Source of the DNA: Streptomyces sp. CA-278952 | Lineage (GTDB): Bacteria > Actinomycetota > Actinomycetes > Streptomycetales > Streptomycetaceae | DNA: 64,000 bases | Direction: 5' to 3' | Assembly (NCBI RefSeq): GCF_028747205.1 | Contig: NZ_CP112880.1 | Location: 2,852,001 to 2,916,000, forward strand | In this document: piece by piece, positions 8,703-16,914 of the stretch | Layout: each line of letters opens with the position of its first letter | How positions within the stretch are numbered: position 1 is the stretch's first letter | Notes under the pieces: model-generated | What the model saw: only the letters and a program-made list of their open reading frames with translations | Told to the model about the DNA's origin: nothing | Databases searched by the model: none | Position numbers and translations under genes: made by a program

Positions 8703-9131
8703 TCAGGCGAGGTGCTGCGGGCCGAACGCCTGGGGCAGCATCTCGTCCAGCGTGCGCCGCCCGTCGGGCGTCTCCAGGAGCAGCTCCGGGCCGCCGAACT
8801 CGTACAGCAGCTGCCGGCACCTGCCGCACGGCACCAGGACCGACCCGGTGCCGTCCACGCAGGTGAAGTGGGTCAGGCGGCCGCCGCCGGTGGCGTGGAG
8901 CGCGGAGACCAGGCCGCACTCCGCGCAGAGCGAGAGGCCGTAGCTGGCGTTCTCCACGTTGCAGCCGGTGATCGTGCGGCCGTCGTCCACCCGGGCGGCG
9001 ACCCCGACCGGGTAGCGCGAGTAGGGGACGTACGCGCGGGACATGGCGTCCCGGGCGGCCTCCCGCAGGGTGTCCCAGTCGGCCTCGCCGAAGGCCGCGG
9101 CGGGCGGGCCTCCGGCGGCGGGGGGCGTCAC
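8703..9131 (-). CDS. cdd: Cytidine deaminase
   Basis: A 142-residue enzyme converting cytidine or deoxycytidine to uridine or deoxyuridine. It starts at GTG 9131, overlapping the upstream permease stop by 4 nt (GTGA), so translation is coupled. Zinc-site motifs are intact: NVENASYGLSLCAECGL (C-A-E with catalytic Glu) and VLVPCGRCRQLLYEF (P-C-G-x-C). The N-terminal YVPYSRYPVGVA is typical of the small tetrameric form. A short Ala/Gly/Pro-rich N-terminal extension precedes it. It feeds uridine products to the phosphorylase encoded next. Confidence 0.97.
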   Translation of the reverse strand: MTPPAAGGPPAAAFGEADWDTLREAARDAMSRAYVPYSRYPVGVAARVDDGRTITGCNVENASYGLSLCAECGLVSALHATGGGRLTHFTCVDGTGSVLVPCGRCRQLLYEFGGPELLLETPDGRRTLDEMLPQAFGPQHLA

Positions 9132-10390
9132 TTGCCCTCGCCCTTGCGGTACGGCACGCCGTCCGCCTTGGGCATCCGCAGCCGTTGCGCGGAGAGCGAG
9201 AGGACCAGCAGCGTCGTGACGTACGGGGCGGCGTCGACGAACTGGCTCGGCACCTGGTCGGTCAGGAAGTACCAGGTGAACAGCAGCGCCGAGACGGCCG
9301 CCGAGATCACCGCGGCGACGTACTTCTTCCGGTACAGCTGCCAGAACACCGCGATGACCAGCAGGATCGCCAGCAGGAGCAGCATCGCGTGGACGTTCTC
9401 CGCGCCGCCGCGCAGCTTGAGGCTGTCGGTGAAGCCGAAGAGCCCGGCGCCGAGCGCCATGCCGCCGGGCATCCAGTTGCCGAAGATCATCGCGGCGAGG
9501 CCGATGTAGCCGCGGCCGCCGGTCTGGCCCTCCTGGTAGATGCCGGTGGCGACGATCGCGAGGAACGCGCCGCCGAGGCCCGCCAGACCGCCGGAGATGG
9601 TGACGGCGATGTACTTGTACTTGTACACGTTGACGCCGAGGGTCTCGGCGGCCACCGGGGACTCGCCGCAGGAGCGCAGCCGGAGCCCGAACGGCGTGCG
9701 CCACAGGATCCACCAGGTGGCGGGGATCAGCAGCAGGGCGACGACGGTCAGCAGGGAGACTCCGGTGACCAGGCCGCCGAGGATGCCCGCGAGGTCGGAG
9801 ATCAGGAACCAGTGCCGTTGTTGCAGGTCCTGAAGCCAGTCCGCGAGCCCTGGGATGGTGATCCTGTCGATCGGATCGATGCGCGGGGACTGCTTGGAGG
9901 AGCCGCCCTGGATGCCGTCGAAGGCGAAGTTGGAGAGGTAGCGGGTGACGCCGACGGCGAGGATGTTGATGGCCACACCGGAGACGATGTGGTTCACGCC
10001 GAAGGTGACGGTGATGACGGCGTGCAGCAGGCCGCCGAGGCAGCCGCCGAGGATGCCGAAGAGGACGCCCACCCACGGGCCCCAATGGAACCCGGCCCAG
10101 GCGCCGAACCAGGTGCCCAGGACCATCATGCCTTCGAGGCCGATGTTGACGACGCCCGCGCGCTCGGCCCACAGGCCGCCGAGTCCGGCGAGGCCGATCG
10201 GGACGGCGAGTGCCAGGGCCCCGCGGACCTGGCCGACCGAGGTGATGTCGTTGGCGCCGCTGATGAGGCGGACCATCGAGACCAGGGCGAGCGCGCCCGC
10301 GATGATCAAGAGGACGACGGGCAGGGAGAGCTTGCGGCGGCCGCCCTTGGCGGGGGCGACGCGTGCGGCGGTGGCTTTGCTCGTGCTCAC
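9128..10390 (-). CDS. Nucleoside ABC transporter permease (second subunit)
   Basis: A 420-residue membrane protein of the BPD_transp_2 family, the same family as branched-chain amino acid, ribose and BMP-linked nucleoside permeases. After a basic cytosolic N-terminus (residues 1-25) there are about ten hydrophobic segments. Landmarks are AVPIGLAGLGGLWAERAGVVNIGLEGMM (about 65-93) and GVNHIVSGVAINILAVGVTRYL. GTG 10390 overlaps the stop of the first permease by 4 nt, and its own stop overlaps cdd. Gene order matches BMP-type nucleoside importers. It forms the membrane channel with the 10387-11505 protein. Confidence 0.93.
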   Translation of the reverse strand: MSTSKATAARVAPAKGGRRKLSLPVVLLIIAGALALVSMVRLISGANDITSVGQVRGALALAVPIGLAGLGGLWAERAGVVNIGLEGMMVLGTWFGAWAGFHWGPWVGVLFGILGGCLGGLLHAVITVTFGVNHIVSGVAINILAVGVTRYLSNFAFDGIQGGSSKQSPRIDPIDRITIPGLADWLQDLQQRHWFLISDLAGILGGLVTGVSLLTVVALLLIPATWWILWRTPFGLRLRSCGESPVAAETLGVNVYKYKYIAVTISGGLAGLGGAFLAIVATGIYQEGQTGGRGYIGLAAMIFGNWMPGGMALGAGLFGFTDSLKLRGGAENVHAMLLLLAILLVIAVFWQLYRKKYVAAVISAAVSALLFTWYFLTDQVPSQFVDAAPYVTTLLVLSLSAQRLRMPKADGVPYRKGEGK

Positions 10391-11505
10391 AGGGCCGCCT
10401 CCTTCTCGGTCTTGATGGCATGGCCGGCGGCGAGCTCCTCGCCGACCTTCTGCTGCTGGCGGCGGATGCCGTACCGGCGGACCAGCTCGTAGGAGACGAC
10501 CACCGAGATCACGATCAGGCCCTGCATGATCGTGGCGATCTCCTTCTCGTACCCGTACTGGTCGAGCGAGGCCGACGACTTGTCCAGGAAGGCGATCAGC
10601 AGGGCGCTGAAGGCGATGCCGAGCGGGTTGTTGCGGCCCAGCAGCGCGATGGTGATGCCGGTGAAGCCGATACCGGTGGGGAAGTCGAGGCTGTAGGTGT
10701 GGGTGTCGCCGAGCAGGGTCGGCATGCCGGCCAGGCCCGCGACCGCACCGGAGATCAGCATCGAGGTGAGGATCATCTTCTTGGCGTCCACGCCGGAGGC
10801 CTGGGCGGCGCTCTCGCTGGCGCCGGTGGCGCGCAGGTCGAACCCGAACCGGGTGCGGTTCAGCACGAACCAGTACAGGATGCCGCAGCCCGCGGCGACG
10901 AAGGTGAAACCGTAGATCTCCCCGGCCATGTCGCCCATCGGCAGCCCCGGGAACCAGCCGGACTCCGCGATGTCACCGGTGGTCAGGTTGTTGGAGCCGG
11001 CCAGCTGCTCGCCGAAGTTCTTCGGCAGGATCAGCCAGGCGACCAGGGCGGTGGCGATCGAGTTGAGCATGATCGTCGAGACGACCTCGCTCACCCCGCG
11101 GGTGGTCTTGAGGAAACCCGCGATGCCCGACCAGAACGCGCCGACCAGCATCGCGACGACCACGATCAGCGCGATGTGCAGCGGCCCCGGCAGACTGACG
11201 CTCGCGCCGACCAGCGCGGCCATCATGGCGGCGAGGCGGTACTGCCCGTCGACGCCGATGTTGAAGAGGTTCATCCGGAAGCCGACGGCCACGGCGAGTG
11301 CGGCGAGGTAATACGTACCGGCCTGGTTGACGATCAGGACCTGTACGTCGACGTAGCTCGCCGACTCGAACATGATCCGGTACGGCTCGAAGGGGTTCCG
11401 GCCGGAGGCCAGCAGCACCACGGTCGTCAGCGCGAGGGCGACGACCAGGGCGAGCACCGGGCCGGCGAAGCCCAGGATCATCCGGTCCTTGTCGAATTTC
11501 TTCAT
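10387..11505 (-). CDS. Nucleoside ABC transporter permease (first subunit)
   Basis: A 372-residue BPD_transp_2 permease. ATG 11505 overlaps the ATPase stop by 4 nt (ATGA). After MKKFDKDRM there are about nine membrane spans. AVAVGFRMNLFNIGVDGQYRLAA is the conserved family segment, and EEVVST-like GVSEVVSTIMLNSIATALVAW is the cytoplasmic coupling loop. It pairs with the next permease, and the substrate comes from the BMP lipoprotein at 13440. The long frame that runs through this gene and on into the ATPase region is only a frame coincidence. Confidence 0.93.
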   Translation of the reverse strand: MKKFDKDRMILGFAGPVLALVVALALTTVVLLASGRNPFEPYRIMFESASYVDVQVLIVNQAGTYYLAALAVAVGFRMNLFNIGVDGQYRLAAMMAALVGASVSLPGPLHIALIVVVAMLVGAFWSGIAGFLKTTRGVSEVVSTIMLNSIATALVAWLILPKNFGEQLAGSNNLTTGDIAESGWFPGLPMGDMAGEIYGFTFVAAGCGILYWFVLNRTRFGFDLRATGASESAAQASGVDAKKMILTSMLISGAVAGLAGMPTLLGDTHTYSLDFPTGIGFTGITIALLGRNNPLGIAFSALLIAFLDKSSASLDQYGYEKEIATIMQGLIVISVVVSYELVRRYGIRRQQQKVGEELAAGHAIKTEKEAAL

Positions 11506-13061
11506 CGGGCCTCGTCCTCCGGGCTTTCGAGGTGCCCGGTGGCGGCGCCGGTCATGGCCGAGCCCAGTTCCTCCGGGGTGATGGTGGCCGGGTCGGCGTC
11601 GGCGACCAGTCGGCCGCGGTACATGACGCGCAGGGTGTCGGAGAGCCCGATCAGCTCGTCCAGGTCGGCCGAGATCAGCAGGACGGCCAGCCCTTCGCGG
11701 CGGGCCTCGCGGATCTGGTCCCAGATCTGCGCCTGCGCGCCGACGTCCACGCCACGGGTGGGGTGGGCGGCGATCAGGAGCTTGGGCGTGTGGCTCATCT
11801 CGCGGCCGACGATCAGCTTCTGCTGGTTGCCGCCGGAGAGGGAGGCCGCGGTGACCTCGATGCCGGGGGTGCGTACGTCGTACTCGCGCACGATCCGCTC
11901 GGTGTCGGCGCGGGCCGCCTTGTTGTCCAGCAGCCAGCCGCGGCTGTTGGGCTTCTCGGTGACGTGGCCGAGGATGCGGTTCTCCCACAGCGGGGCGTCC
12001 AGCAGGACGCCGTGGCGGTGGCGGTCCTCGGGGATGTACCCGATGCCGGCCTCGCGCCGCTTGCGGGTGGGGACCTGCGAGATGTCGTCCTGGTCGAGGG
12101 TGATCACCCCGCCGTCCGGGATGCGCGTGCCGATCAGGGCCTCGATCAGCTCGGTCTGCCCGTTGCCCTCGACCCCGGCGATGCCGAGGACCTCGCCCTG
12201 GTGGATGGTGAGGTCGATGCCGGCGAGCACGTCGCGGACGGTGCCGTCGGGGTCGGTGACCGTGAGCGCCAGGTCCCGCACGCGCAGCATCGGCACGTCG
12301 GTGACGGTGGACTCGCGGGTCTCCGGCGAGGGCAGCTCGCTGCCGACCATCAGCTCGGCGAGCTGCTTGGTCGTGGTGGACGCCGGGTCGGCGGTGCCCA
12401 CGGTCGTACCGCGGCGGATCACGGTGATCTCGTCGGCGACGGAGAGCACCTCGCCGAGCTTGTGCGAGATGAAGATGACGGTCAGACCCTCGGCCTTGAG
12501 CTCGCGCAGGTTGGCGAAGAGCGCGTCGACCTCCTGCGGCACGAGGACCGCCGTCGGCTCGTCCAGGATCAGGATGCGGGCGCCCCGGTAGAGGACCTTG
12601 AGGATCTCCACGCGCTGCCGGTCGGCGACCCCGAGGTCCTCCACGAGAGCGTCGGGCCGGATGCCCAGGCCGTACGCGTCGGAGATCTCCTTGATCTTCT
12701 TCCTGGCACCGGAGCCGATGCCGTACAGCTTCTCGCCGCCCAGGACGACGTTCTCCAGGACGGTGAAGTTGTCGGCGAGCATGAAGTGCTGGTGCACCAT
12801 GCCGATGCCCCGCTCGATGGCGTCGCCCGGGTTGGAGAACGAGACCTGCTCGCCGTCGATCGCGATGGTGCCCTCGTCCGGCTTCTGCATGCCGTAGAGG
12901 ATCTTCATCAGGGTGGACTTGCCGGCGCCGTTCTCGCCGACGAGAGCATGGACCGTGCCCTTGCCGATCGTGATGTCGATGTCGTGGTTGGCGACGACGC
13001 CGGGGAAGCGCTTGGTGATGCCGTGCAGTTCTACGGCAGGGGGGCTGCTGGACGCGTTGAT
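11502..13061 (-). CDS. Nucleoside ABC transporter ATPase (two ABC domains), apparent AUC start
   Basis: About 519 residues with two ABC modules, as in RbsA/YufO-type importers. Module 1 has a Walker A motif GENGAGKST at about 45-53 and a Walker B motif RILILDEPTA. Module 2 has a degenerate Walker A (GVEGNGQTE) and a strong signature LSGGNQQK. The reading frame contains no ATG, GTG or TTG between the beginning of the protein and ATG 12908, which lies after the first Walker A motif. The homologous N-terminus (NASSSPPAVELHGITKRFPG) is fully present and begins with ATC at 13061, 8 nt after GGAG in AAGGAGAG (13075-13068). Either a rare AUC start or a base change or error is implied. Confidence 0.88.
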   Translation of the reverse strand: MNASSSPPAVELHGITKRFPGVVANHDIDITIGKGTVHALVGENGAGKSTLMKILYGMQKPDEGTIAIDGEQVSFSNPGDAIERGIGMVHQHFMLADNFTVLENVVLGGEKLYGIGSGARKKIKEISDAYGLGIRPDALVEDLGVADRQRVEILKVLYRGARILILDEPTAVLVPQEVDALFANLRELKAEGLTVIFISHKLGEVLSVADEITVIRRGTTVGTADPASTTTKQLAELMVGSELPSPETRESTVTDVPMLRVRDLALTVTDPDGTVRDVLAGIDLTIHQGEVLGIAGVEGNGQTELIEALIGTRIPDGGVITLDQDDISQVPTRKRREAGIGYIPEDRHRHGVLLDAPLWENRILGHVTEKPNSRGWLLDNKAARADTERIVREYDVRTPGIEVTAASLSGGNQQKLIVGREMSHTPKLLIAAHPTRGVDVGAQAQIWDQIREARREGLAVLLISADLDELIGLSDTLRVMYRGRLVADADPATITPEELGSAMTGAATGHLESPEDEAR

Positions 13062-13159
13062 GACGCACTCTCCTTGGCCGGACAGGAGCGGGGGCGGAGG
13101 GGCTGGGGGTATCGGAGCCCCCCTGGGGGGCGGGGTGAAGTTATCGCGCCGGAGGGCTG

Positions 13160-13173
13160 TCTACACGCGTAGC
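13160..13173. promoter_or_regulatory. Palindromic operator candidate B (ATPase unit)
   Basis: TCTACACGCGTAGC, about 100 nt upstream of the ATPase start, matches the core CTACGCGCGTAG at 10 of 12 positions and resembles sites A and C. Confidence 0.45.
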
Positions 13174-13353
13174 GCTGCCGAATCGTGAAACACAGGTGCA
13201 CGTCACAGTCCGGACGCGCGGTCCGGACCGGGTGGAAGAGCACTGCGAGAGGCGGATCTTCTTCGGGTGGAACGGCGGAAGCTCGGGGGGCCACGGGATG
13301 TTCGGGGTCCGCGGCGGGAACTCTGTGCGTCCGACAACGGGGACGGTTCCGCA

Positions 13354-13400
13354 GCCCTGTCCGCCCACCGGCCGGAGTGCGGCACGGGGACGGACAGGGC
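13354..13400 (-). terminator. Hairpin downstream of the BMP lipoprotein gene
   Basis: Ten-bp arms 13354-13363 and 13391-13400 enclose a 27-nt GC-rich loop, about 40 nt past the lipoprotein stop, without a T run. It may attenuate, which would give more binding protein than membrane complex. Confidence 0.35.
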
Positions 13401-13439
13401 CTGGGGGAACCAGCTGTACGGCAGGAGGTTCCGAGCCGC

Positions 13440-14495
13440 TTACGGAGCGGTCTTGACGGTGATCTTGCCGTCGATGATCTCCTGCTTGGCCTTGTCGACG
13501 GCCGCGATGACCTCGGTCATCTTGGTGAAGGCCGGGTTGGACACCGACAGGCCGACGCCGTCCTTGTCCAGGCCGTAGCGGATTTCACCGGTGGTCGGCT
13601 TGCCGTCCTGGACCGACTTGATCAGGTTGTACACCGAGTCGTTCACGTCCTTGGTGACCGAGGTGAGGATGGACTCCTTGTACGCGGCGAGGCCCTTCTG
13701 CTGGTACTGGTCGGAGTCCACACCGATACTCCACTTTCCGTCCCCCGCCTTGGAGACGGCCTCGATGGAACCGGAGCCGGCCAGACCGGCGGCCGCGTAG
13801 ATCACGTCGGCCTTCTTGTCGAGCTGGCCCTGTGCGGCCGCCTTGCCGAGGTCGGGCTTGGCGAAGCCGGCGAAGTCCGGGGGCTGCGTCAGGTACTGGG
13901 GAAGGACGTTCACCGACGGGTCGGTGTCCTTGATGCCCTGGACGAAGCCGGCCTCGAACTTCTTGATCAGCGGTGTCTCGACGCCGCCGATGAAGCCCAC
14001 GGTCTTCGACTTGGTGACCTTCGCTGCGGCGACGCCCGCGAGGTAGGAGCCCTGCTCCTCGTTGAAGACGAGGTTGGCGATGTTGTCGCCGGTCACCGAG
14101 GCGTCGTCGATGATGCCGAAGGTGGTCTTCGGGAACTTGGGCGCGACCTTCTCGATGGCGGGCGCGTAGGCGAAGCCGACGCCGATCACCGGGTTGTTGC
14201 CGGCCCGGGCCAGCTCGGTGAGGCGCTGGATCTTGTCCGCGTTCGCCTCGCCCTCGCTGGGCTCGGCCTCGGTGCCGTCGAGGTCGAATTCCTTCTCCGC
14301 CTTGGCGAGTCCGGCGTAGGCGGCGTCGTTGAACGACTGGTCGCCGCGGCCGCCGATGTCGTACGCGATGGCGGCCTTGGCGCCGCCCGAGTCGGAACCG
14401 GCGTCCGACGACGATTTTCCGCCACAGGCCGTGACACTGAGAGCGAGTGCCGCGGACGCGACACCCACGGTGGTGATCCTGGTGATCCGGCGCAA
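13440..14495 (-). CDS. BMP family nucleoside-binding lipoprotein
   Basis: A 351-residue solute-binding protein (PnrA/BmpA, Bmp family) that captures nucleosides outside the membrane for the ABC importer encoded downstream. The start is TTG 14495, 8 nt after GGAG. The signal peptide ends in the lipobox LSVTAC, so Cys24 is lipidated. Family landmarks are IAYDIGGRGDQSFNDAAYAGL, then NPVIGVGFAYAPAIEKVA, FGIIDDASV and NLVFNEEQGSYLAGVAAA, and late in the protein IGVDSDQYQQ and YNLIKSVQDG. It is first in the minus-strand nucleoside locus, and operator candidate C lies 60 nt upstream. Confidence 0.95.
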   Translation of the reverse strand: MRRITRITTVGVASAALALSVTACGGKSSSDAGSDSGGAKAAIAYDIGGRGDQSFNDAAYAGLAKAEKEFDLDGTEAEPSEGEANADKIQRLTELARAGNNPVIGVGFAYAPAIEKVAPKFPKTTFGIIDDASVTGDNIANLVFNEEQGSYLAGVAAAKVTKSKTVGFIGGVETPLIKKFEAGFVQGIKDTDPSVNVLPQYLTQPPDFAGFAKPDLGKAAAQGQLDKKADVIYAAAGLAGSGSIEAVSKAGDGKWSIGVDSDQYQQKGLAAYKESILTSVTKDVNDSVYNLIKSVQDGKPTTGEIRYGLDKDGVGLSVSNPAFTKMTEVIAAVDKAKQEIIDGKITVKTAP

Positions 14496-14554
14496 GGGAA
14501 GGCTCCTTCAAACCTGACCGAAGCGCCTCTTCCGGCGCTGGTTTCGCGGCGATC

Positions 14555-14568
14555 GTAACGCGCGTAGA
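14555..14568. promoter_or_regulatory. Palindromic operator candidate C (BMP lipoprotein)
   Basis: GTAACGCGCGTAGA (minus strand TCTACGCGCGTTAC) is a near-perfect inverted repeat with the same core as sites A and B. Its position, about 60 nt before the start codon, suits a repressor site over the promoter. Confidence 0.5.
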
Positions 14569-14669
14569 TGTCAGATAAGAGCACGTACGGAAGCCGTTAC
14601 CGGATCGTCGTGAACAGAAGGCTTCCCGCAGATCCACGAACGGCCCGCGAAGACTGTGTCAACGCTCCG

Positions 14670-15914
14670 CTAACGGTTCCCGTCGAACAGGGCCGCGGCG
14701 GTGAACAGCTCGACACCCACGGTGATGGCTTCCTCGTCCACGTCGAAGTCGCCGCGGTGCAGGTCGAGCCCGCGCGTGTCGCCCGGGGTCCGGACGCCGA
14801 GGCGGGCCATCGCGCCGGGCACCCGCTCCAGGTACCAGGAGAAGTCCTCGCCGCCCAGGCTCTGCTCGGTGTCCTCGATCGCATACGATCCGCGGCGCTC
14901 GGTCATCGCGGCGTCCAGCAGGCCGATGGACTCGGCGTCGTTCACCACGGGCGGCACACCGCGCACGTAGTTGATCACGGTCTTGGCCCGATGCATTCCG
15001 GCCACCTCGTCGATGGCGGCGTGCACCAGGTCGGGGGCCGCGCGCCAGGCGTCCAGGTCCAGGCAGCGGACGGTGCCGGAGAGCTCGGCGTGCTGCGGGA
15101 TGACATTGGGGGCGTGTCCGGTCTCCAGCCGCCCCCAGGTCAGCGCGAGCCCGGAGCGGGCGTCGACCCGGCGGGCGAGCAGCGCGGGCACGTCGACGGC
15201 GATCCGGGCGGCGGCGGTGACCAGGTCGGTGGTCAGATGCGGCCGGGCGGTGTGCCCGCCGGGCCCGTCGAGCGTGACCTCCAGCCGGTCGCAGGCCGAG
15301 GTGATGGCCCCGATCCGTAGCCCGATCCGCCCGACGTCCACCTTCGGGTCGCAGTGCACGCCGATGATCCGCCCGACGCCCTCCAGCACCCCGGACTCGA
15401 TGGCGTCGACCGCTCCCCCGGGCAGGACCTCCTCGGCGGGCTGGAAGATCAGCCGCACGGCGTGGGGCAGCAGCCCCTCGCGGTCGAGAGCGGCGAGCAC
15501 GAGCCCCGCCCCGAGCACGGTGGTGGTGTGCACGTCGTGCCCGCAGGCGTGCGCCCGGTCGGGCACGGTGGACCGGTAGGGCACGCCCGCCTTGGTGTCC
15601 GGGATCGGCAGCGCGTCGATGTCCGCCCGCAACGCCAGCATGGGCGTCACCCCGTCCCACTCCCCCACGTCGCACATGAGCCCGGTCCCGACGGCGAGAA
15701 CCTTCGGCTTCAGCCCGGCCTTCTCCAGCCGGTCCTTGATGGCCGCGGTGGTGCGGAACTCCTGGTTGCCCAGCTCGGGATGCATGTGCAGATCCCGGCG
15801 GAAGGCGATCAGCTCGGCACGGAGTTCGTCGCAGAGCCTGCCGGGCAGCTCACCTCCCCCGGACTGGCCGGCCGGGTCGTGGGGGCGGGAGGCGCGGGAC
15901 TTCAACTGGTTCAC
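14670..15914 (-). CDS. M20 family amidohydrolase/peptidase
   Basis: A 414-residue cytosolic hydrolase of the M20D group (hippurate hydrolase, IAA-amino acid hydrolase, N-acyl-aminoacylase). Metal-site motifs are present: ALRADIDALP (Asp), HACGHDVHT (His-x-x-x-His), FQPAEEVLPGG (Glu pair) and, near the end, QSLGGEDFSWYLE (Glu-Asp). The dimerisation domain lies around 185-300 (GGHTARP). The start is GTG 15914, but a TTG at 15905 is better placed after AAGGTG. It is divergent from no close partner and 174 nt from the BMP gene, so it probably has its own promoter. The natural substrate cannot be deduced from sequence. Confidence 0.9.
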   Translation of the reverse strand: MNQLKSRASRPHDPAGQSGGGELPGRLCDELRAELIAFRRDLHMHPELGNQEFRTTAAIKDRLEKAGLKPKVLAVGTGLMCDVGEWDGVTPMLALRADIDALPIPDTKAGVPYRSTVPDRAHACGHDVHTTTVLGAGLVLAALDREGLLPHAVRLIFQPAEEVLPGGAVDAIESGVLEGVGRIIGVHCDPKVDVGRIGLRIGAITSACDRLEVTLDGPGGHTARPHLTTDLVTAAARIAVDVPALLARRVDARSGLALTWGRLETGHAPNVIPQHAELSGTVRCLDLDAWRAAPDLVHAAIDEVAGMHRAKTVINYVRGVPPVVNDAESIGLLDAAMTERRGSYAIEDTEQSLGGEDFSWYLERVPGAMARLGVRTPGDTRGLDLHRGDFDVDEEAITVGVELFTAAALFDGNR

Positions 15915-16095
15915 CTTATGAAGCGTAGGCCCCCTGCCCCCTCAACTGGCCACAGATCAACAAAACTTCAGTCGCACAGGCGTATATCTGACGGCGTCAT
16001 AACGTGTGACCGTTCATCGGATTGGGTAGAGACGATGCTTCTCTCCCGCTCGGTGCCGCGTAAGGGAGCACTCCCCCCTCGCCGCCACTGCGGCC

Positions 16096-16131
16096 GTCCG
16101 GGCCCGGGAGGCGTAGCTCCCGGGCCCGGAC
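16096..16131 (-). terminator. Strong hairpin after the cell-wall trio
   Basis: A perfect 15-bp stem (16096-16110 with 16117-16131) and a 6-nt loop lie 25 nt beyond the last gene of the minus-strand unit 19643-16156. There is no T run, but position and stability fit a Streptomyces terminator. Confidence 0.65.
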
Positions 16132-16155
16132 GTCGGTCTTCACTGGCTTACGCGA

Positions 16156-16914
16156 CTACGCGGAGGCCTTCTGCTCGCGAGCGAGCGCCTTGGCCTCGCG
16201 GCGTCGCCCACCGGAGCGCACGTCCACCGGGCCGCCCGCCCCCTTCCCGGGCTGGTCACTCCACCCGCGGAGCTTGCGCCCCACCTTCGCGAGCAGGGGG
16301 TCTTCAGGCTTCACACCGATGTAGAACAGGGACTCGTCGGCCTTCGTCTCGTCCCCGCCCCAGCGCACGACGCCCTCCAGCTCCGCGAGGATGTCGCGGA
16401 GCACAATCTGCTGCTGTGGAAAGAAGCCGCCCCTGGCGCCGGACGGATAGTGATCCGGGCGGATCTGTACGGCGGTCCCGGACGCCTGGTTGGCTTCGGC
16501 CTGCCCCCGTCGCACCTCACCGGGTCTCCGCCAGCCCACGACGTCGCCATCCCGCAGGGCCTCCACCTCGTAGTGGAAACGGCGGACAACGTGCACCAAC
16601 ACGGCTTCCACGTCACCGGTCCGGACGGCGACGCCCTTGATGGGCGTTCCGGGGACCGGACGTGTCCACACGCTCCCGCCCCTGTCGGCGGCGATCTCCA
16701 TCTCCCAGCCGTTCGGGCCGGGCTTCCCGCTTCGTGTGCGCTTGCCACGCTCCAGGGCGCGACGAGCAGCCTCTCGGATGTGCTTGGGCTGGATGTAGCC
16801 CTCCGCCGCGTGAGCGGGTGAGGCGAGGTACTCGGAGAAGGGCAGCAACGCCGCTGTCGCGGCGCCTGCGACCACAGTGGTCCGGACGAGGAAGTTGCGG
16901 CGGGATATGTTCAC
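16156..16914 (-). CDS. Tat-exported M15-like protein with all three zinc ligands replaced
   Basis: A 252-residue protein. SRRNFL plus a hydrophobic stretch ending at AHA (residue 37) is a Tat signal. The mature part follows the D-alanyl-D-alanine carboxypeptidase-like M15 layout: NGWEME, RPVPGT, GDVEAVLVHVVRRFHYEVEAL, ASGTAVQI, FFPQQQIVLRDILAELEGVVRWGGD. The M15 signature NHxSGTAxD reads NQASGTAVQ, so the His ligand is Gln143 and the Asp ligand Gln150. The third-ligand motif DEMHFxI reads DESLFYI, with Leu196 for His. It is therefore expected to bind rather than cut wall peptides. GTG 16914 overlaps the upstream membrane gene by 4 nt. Loss of catalysis is inferred from the family motif. Confidence 0.8.
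   Translation of the reverse strand: MNISRRNFLVRTTVVAGAATAALLPFSEYLASPAHAAEGYIQPKHIREAARRALERGKRTRSGKPGPNGWEMEIAADRGGSVWTRPVPGTPIKGVAVRTGDVEAVLVHVVRRFHYEVEALRDGDVVGWRRPGEVRRGQAEANQASGTAVQIRPDHYPSGARGGFFPQQQIVLRDILAELEGVVRWGGDETKADESLFYIGVKPEDPLLAKVGRKLRGWSDQPGKGAGGPVDVRSGGRRREAKALAREQKASA

Larger units (their letters stand above)
13062..13439. other. Intergenic region between the BMP lipoprotein and ATPase genes
   Basis: This 378-nt gap holds a hairpin after the lipoprotein gene (13354-13400), two copies of the palindrome GTCCGGAC (13208-13215 and 13221-13228) that can pair with each other, operator candidate B (13160-13173) and the ATPase ribosome site. No open frame here is convincing. The layout suggests partial termination after the lipoprotein gene plus a second promoter for the ATPase-permease part. 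Confidence 0.5.

Noticed and set aside
10363..12591. A 742-residue open frame on the plus strand across the permease and ATPase genes
   Set aside because: It is antisense to clearly conserved ABC genes, has no ribosome site and shows the Gly/Asp/Gln-rich composition of a high-GC shadow frame.
13066..13068. GTG as the start of the nucleoside ATPase gene
   Set aside because: It overlaps the ribosome site and is in another frame, so it would need a frameshift in the C run at about 13038-13043. The in-frame ATC with good spacing is simpler.
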